Shown here one piece after another: positions 7,484 to 8,104 of a stretch of 8,104 nucleotides of DNA (position 1 is the first letter of the stretch; each line of letters opens with the position of its first letter). The stretch comes from Actinomycetota bacterium (lineage in GTDB: Bacteria; Actinomycetota; Actinomycetes; Nanopelagicales; Nanopelagicaceae). The position numbers were made by a program, and so were the translations under genes. Under the pieces are notes generated by a model that made no database searches, had not been told where the DNA came from, and saw only the letters and a list, made by a program, of their open reading frames with translations. The stretch spans positions 1 through 8,104 of the forward strand of contig CANLHE010000026.1 of the NCBI GenBank assembly GCA_947490605.1, read 5' to 3'.

Positions 7484-7515
7484 AGACCCATGAAATATGG
7501 GGTTATTTGTGGTCT
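7484..7515 (-). promoter_or_regulatory. Possible leader RNA hairpins upstream of the binding-protein gene
   Basis: Two pairings compete in the presumed 5' leader. One is CCCAT with ATGGG around a 5-base loop (7487-7501). The other pairs GGTCT/AGACC arms at 7511-7515 and 7484-7488, sharing bases with the first. Both end about 10-12 bases before the ribosome site. The stems are only 5 bp, so a regulatory role is speculative; no known riboswitch consensus was recognised. Confidence 0.25.
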
Positions 7516-7563
7516 GACCCTATATGCGAGCAACATTTATTCCATAAAAACGCTGATGTTTCT

Positions 7564-7592
7564 TTATTACGATTTATTTAGAATCAATTCAA
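7564..7592 (-). promoter_or_regulatory. Candidate promoter of the nucleoside operon
   Basis: On the minus strand TTGAAT (7592-7587) and TAATAA (7569-7564) are separated by 17 bases, the ideal spacing. The -35 box is fair (TTGA matched), the -10 box weak (3 of 6 to TATAAT). It would give a leader of about 90 bases before the TTG start. The -35 box overlaps the end of the 18-bp dyad. Another weak TA-rich candidate lies nearer the gene (around 7515-7525), so the start point is uncertain. Confidence 0.4.
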
Positions 7593-7608
7593 CTCTTGAT
7601 TAAGAGTT
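7591..7608. promoter_or_regulatory. 18-bp dyad, candidate operator
   Basis: A perfect inverted repeat AACTCTT-N4-AAGAGTT. Next to it the heptamer AGAGTTT occurs twice in tandem (7603-7609 and 7610-7616). Neither strand has a T run directly after the hairpin, which argues against a terminator. Its size, symmetry and overlap with the possible -35 box fit the binding site of a dimeric repressor of the nucleoside operon. No regulator gene is present in the window and I do not recognise the sequence as a named operator. Confidence 0.45.
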
Positions 7609-7642
7609 TAGAGTTTTATGAAAAAAACTTGCTGCTGAGGGT

Positions 7643-8104
7643 TTAAATCAAACCAATCGCTGCATAAACCTCTTTTAAGGTGTTAGAAGCGACCTCATTA
7701 GCCTTCTTTGCCCCAGTACTCAGCAAACTCACCAACTCAGCTGGATCATCCATTAATTGCTTTGTTCGATCCCTGATTGGTTCAAGCTCTGCGATCACCA
7801 CCTCAGCAACTGCGGACTTAAAATCGCCATACCCTTTTCCAGCAAACTCACTTTCAATCGCTTCAATCGACTTACCAGAAAGTGCTGAATGGATGGTTAG
7901 CAGGTTTGAGATTCCAGGTTTGCTCTTTTCATCAAACTTGACCTCTTTGCCATCATCAGTTACTGAGGATTTAAACTTCTTTAAAGTTATTTCTGGTGCA
8001 TCTAATAGTTCAATTACACCCGACATTGATGCTGCAGATTTACTCATCTTCGCAGTTGGCTCCTGCAGATCATTAATTTTTGCTAATGACTTAATTATTT
8101 GAGC
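7643..8104 (-). CDS. trpS: Tryptophanyl-tRNA synthetase, C-terminal 153 codons (5' end cut by window edge)
   Basis: Class I aminoacyl-tRNA synthetase that charges tRNA-Trp in the cytoplasm. The frame is open from the right window edge to the TAA at 7645-7643. Near the beginning of the fragment is LQEPTAKMSKSA, the KMSKS ATP-binding loop (fragment residues 19-23) in its usual TrpS context. It is followed by the helical C-terminal domain with LLTIHSALSGKS, FAGKGYGDFKSAVAEVVIAELEPIRDR and a C-terminal AAIGLI. About 130 residues after KMSKS fits a normal C-terminus of a roughly 330-residue bacterial TrpS. An internal ATG at 8047 is within KMSKS and is not a real start. The gene is separated by 177 bases with promoter-like signals from the nucleoside operon, so it is probably an independent unit. 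Confidence 0.95.
   Translation of the reverse strand, partial: AQIIKSLAKINDLQEPTAKMSKSAASMSGVIELLDAPEITLKKFKSSVTDDGKEVKFDEKSKPGISNLLTIHSALSGKSIEAIESEFAGKGYGDFKSAVAEVVIAELEPIRDRTKQLMDDPAELVSLLSTGAKKANEVASNTLKEVYAAIGLI

Noticed and set aside
7466..7642. Purine or other known riboswitch in the leader of the nucleoside operon
   Set aside because: No purine-riboswitch core or other class consensus was recognised; only short, weak hairpins are present.
7621..7660. T7 run after the trpS stop as an intrinsic terminator
   Set aside because: A GGTTT/AAACC hairpin overlaps the stop codon but ends 12 bases before the T run, and no better stem adjoins it, so I do not call it a terminator.
7680..8102. 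Plus-strand open frame of 140 codons at the right end
   Set aside because: It is antisense to trpS, which has KMSKS and the conserved C-terminal domain; the plus frame has Ser/Ala-rich sequence typical of a shadow.

Overview
The window holds one nucleoside uptake-and-catabolism gene cluster, all on the minus strand (read right to left), bounded by a partial tryptophanyl-tRNA synthetase gene on the right and a partial adenosine deaminase gene on the left edge. The DNA is AT-rich (about 40% GC by eye) and very compact. The proteins nevertheless look actinobacterial: an adenosine deaminase with the LHDHLDGGLRP motif, a cytidine deaminase with LCAECGLVS, and a long NupQ-type permease. Low GC, tight packing and actinobacterial proteins together suggest a streamlined freshwater actinobacterium of the acI / Nanopelagicales type (Planktophila-like). 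This placement is inference; there is no rRNA gene or other phylogenetic marker here beyond part of trpS.

Layout in transcription order: (1) 8104-7643, the C-terminal 153 codons of trpS, including KMSKS. (2) 7642-7466, a 177-base gap with an 18-bp dyad, a possible promoter overlapping it and a leader with small hairpins, ending in a strong GGGAGGG ribosome site. (3) 7465-6437, a BMP/PnrA-family nucleoside-binding protein with a Sec signal peptide but no lipobox. (4) 6416-6372, a long stem-loop that looks like an intrinsic terminator or attenuator inside the operon. (5) 6344-2423, the ATPase and two permeases of a NupOPQ-type ABC importer, joined by one-base stop/start overlaps. (6) 2397-1, cytidine deaminase, thymidine/pyrimidine-nucleoside phosphorylase and adenosine deaminase, joined with no intergenic base at either junction.

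Inferred working: the binding protein captures nucleosides outside the membrane, the ABC importer brings them in, Cdd turns (deoxy)cytidine into (deoxy)uridine, DeoA splits thymidine and (deoxy)uridine into base plus sugar-1-phosphate, and Add turns (deoxy)adenosine into (deoxy)inosine. No purine nucleoside phosphorylase, deoB or deoC is visible here, so the rest of the pathway must lie elsewhere. The stem-loop after the binding-protein gene would give more binding protein than transporter.

I found no CRISPR array, insertion sequence, tRNA or rRNA gene, phage gene or defence system, and no gene-free stretch longer than 177 bases. The gene set consists of known families. The points worth following are the missing lipobox, the dyad over the possible promoter, the leader pairings and the in-operon terminator.
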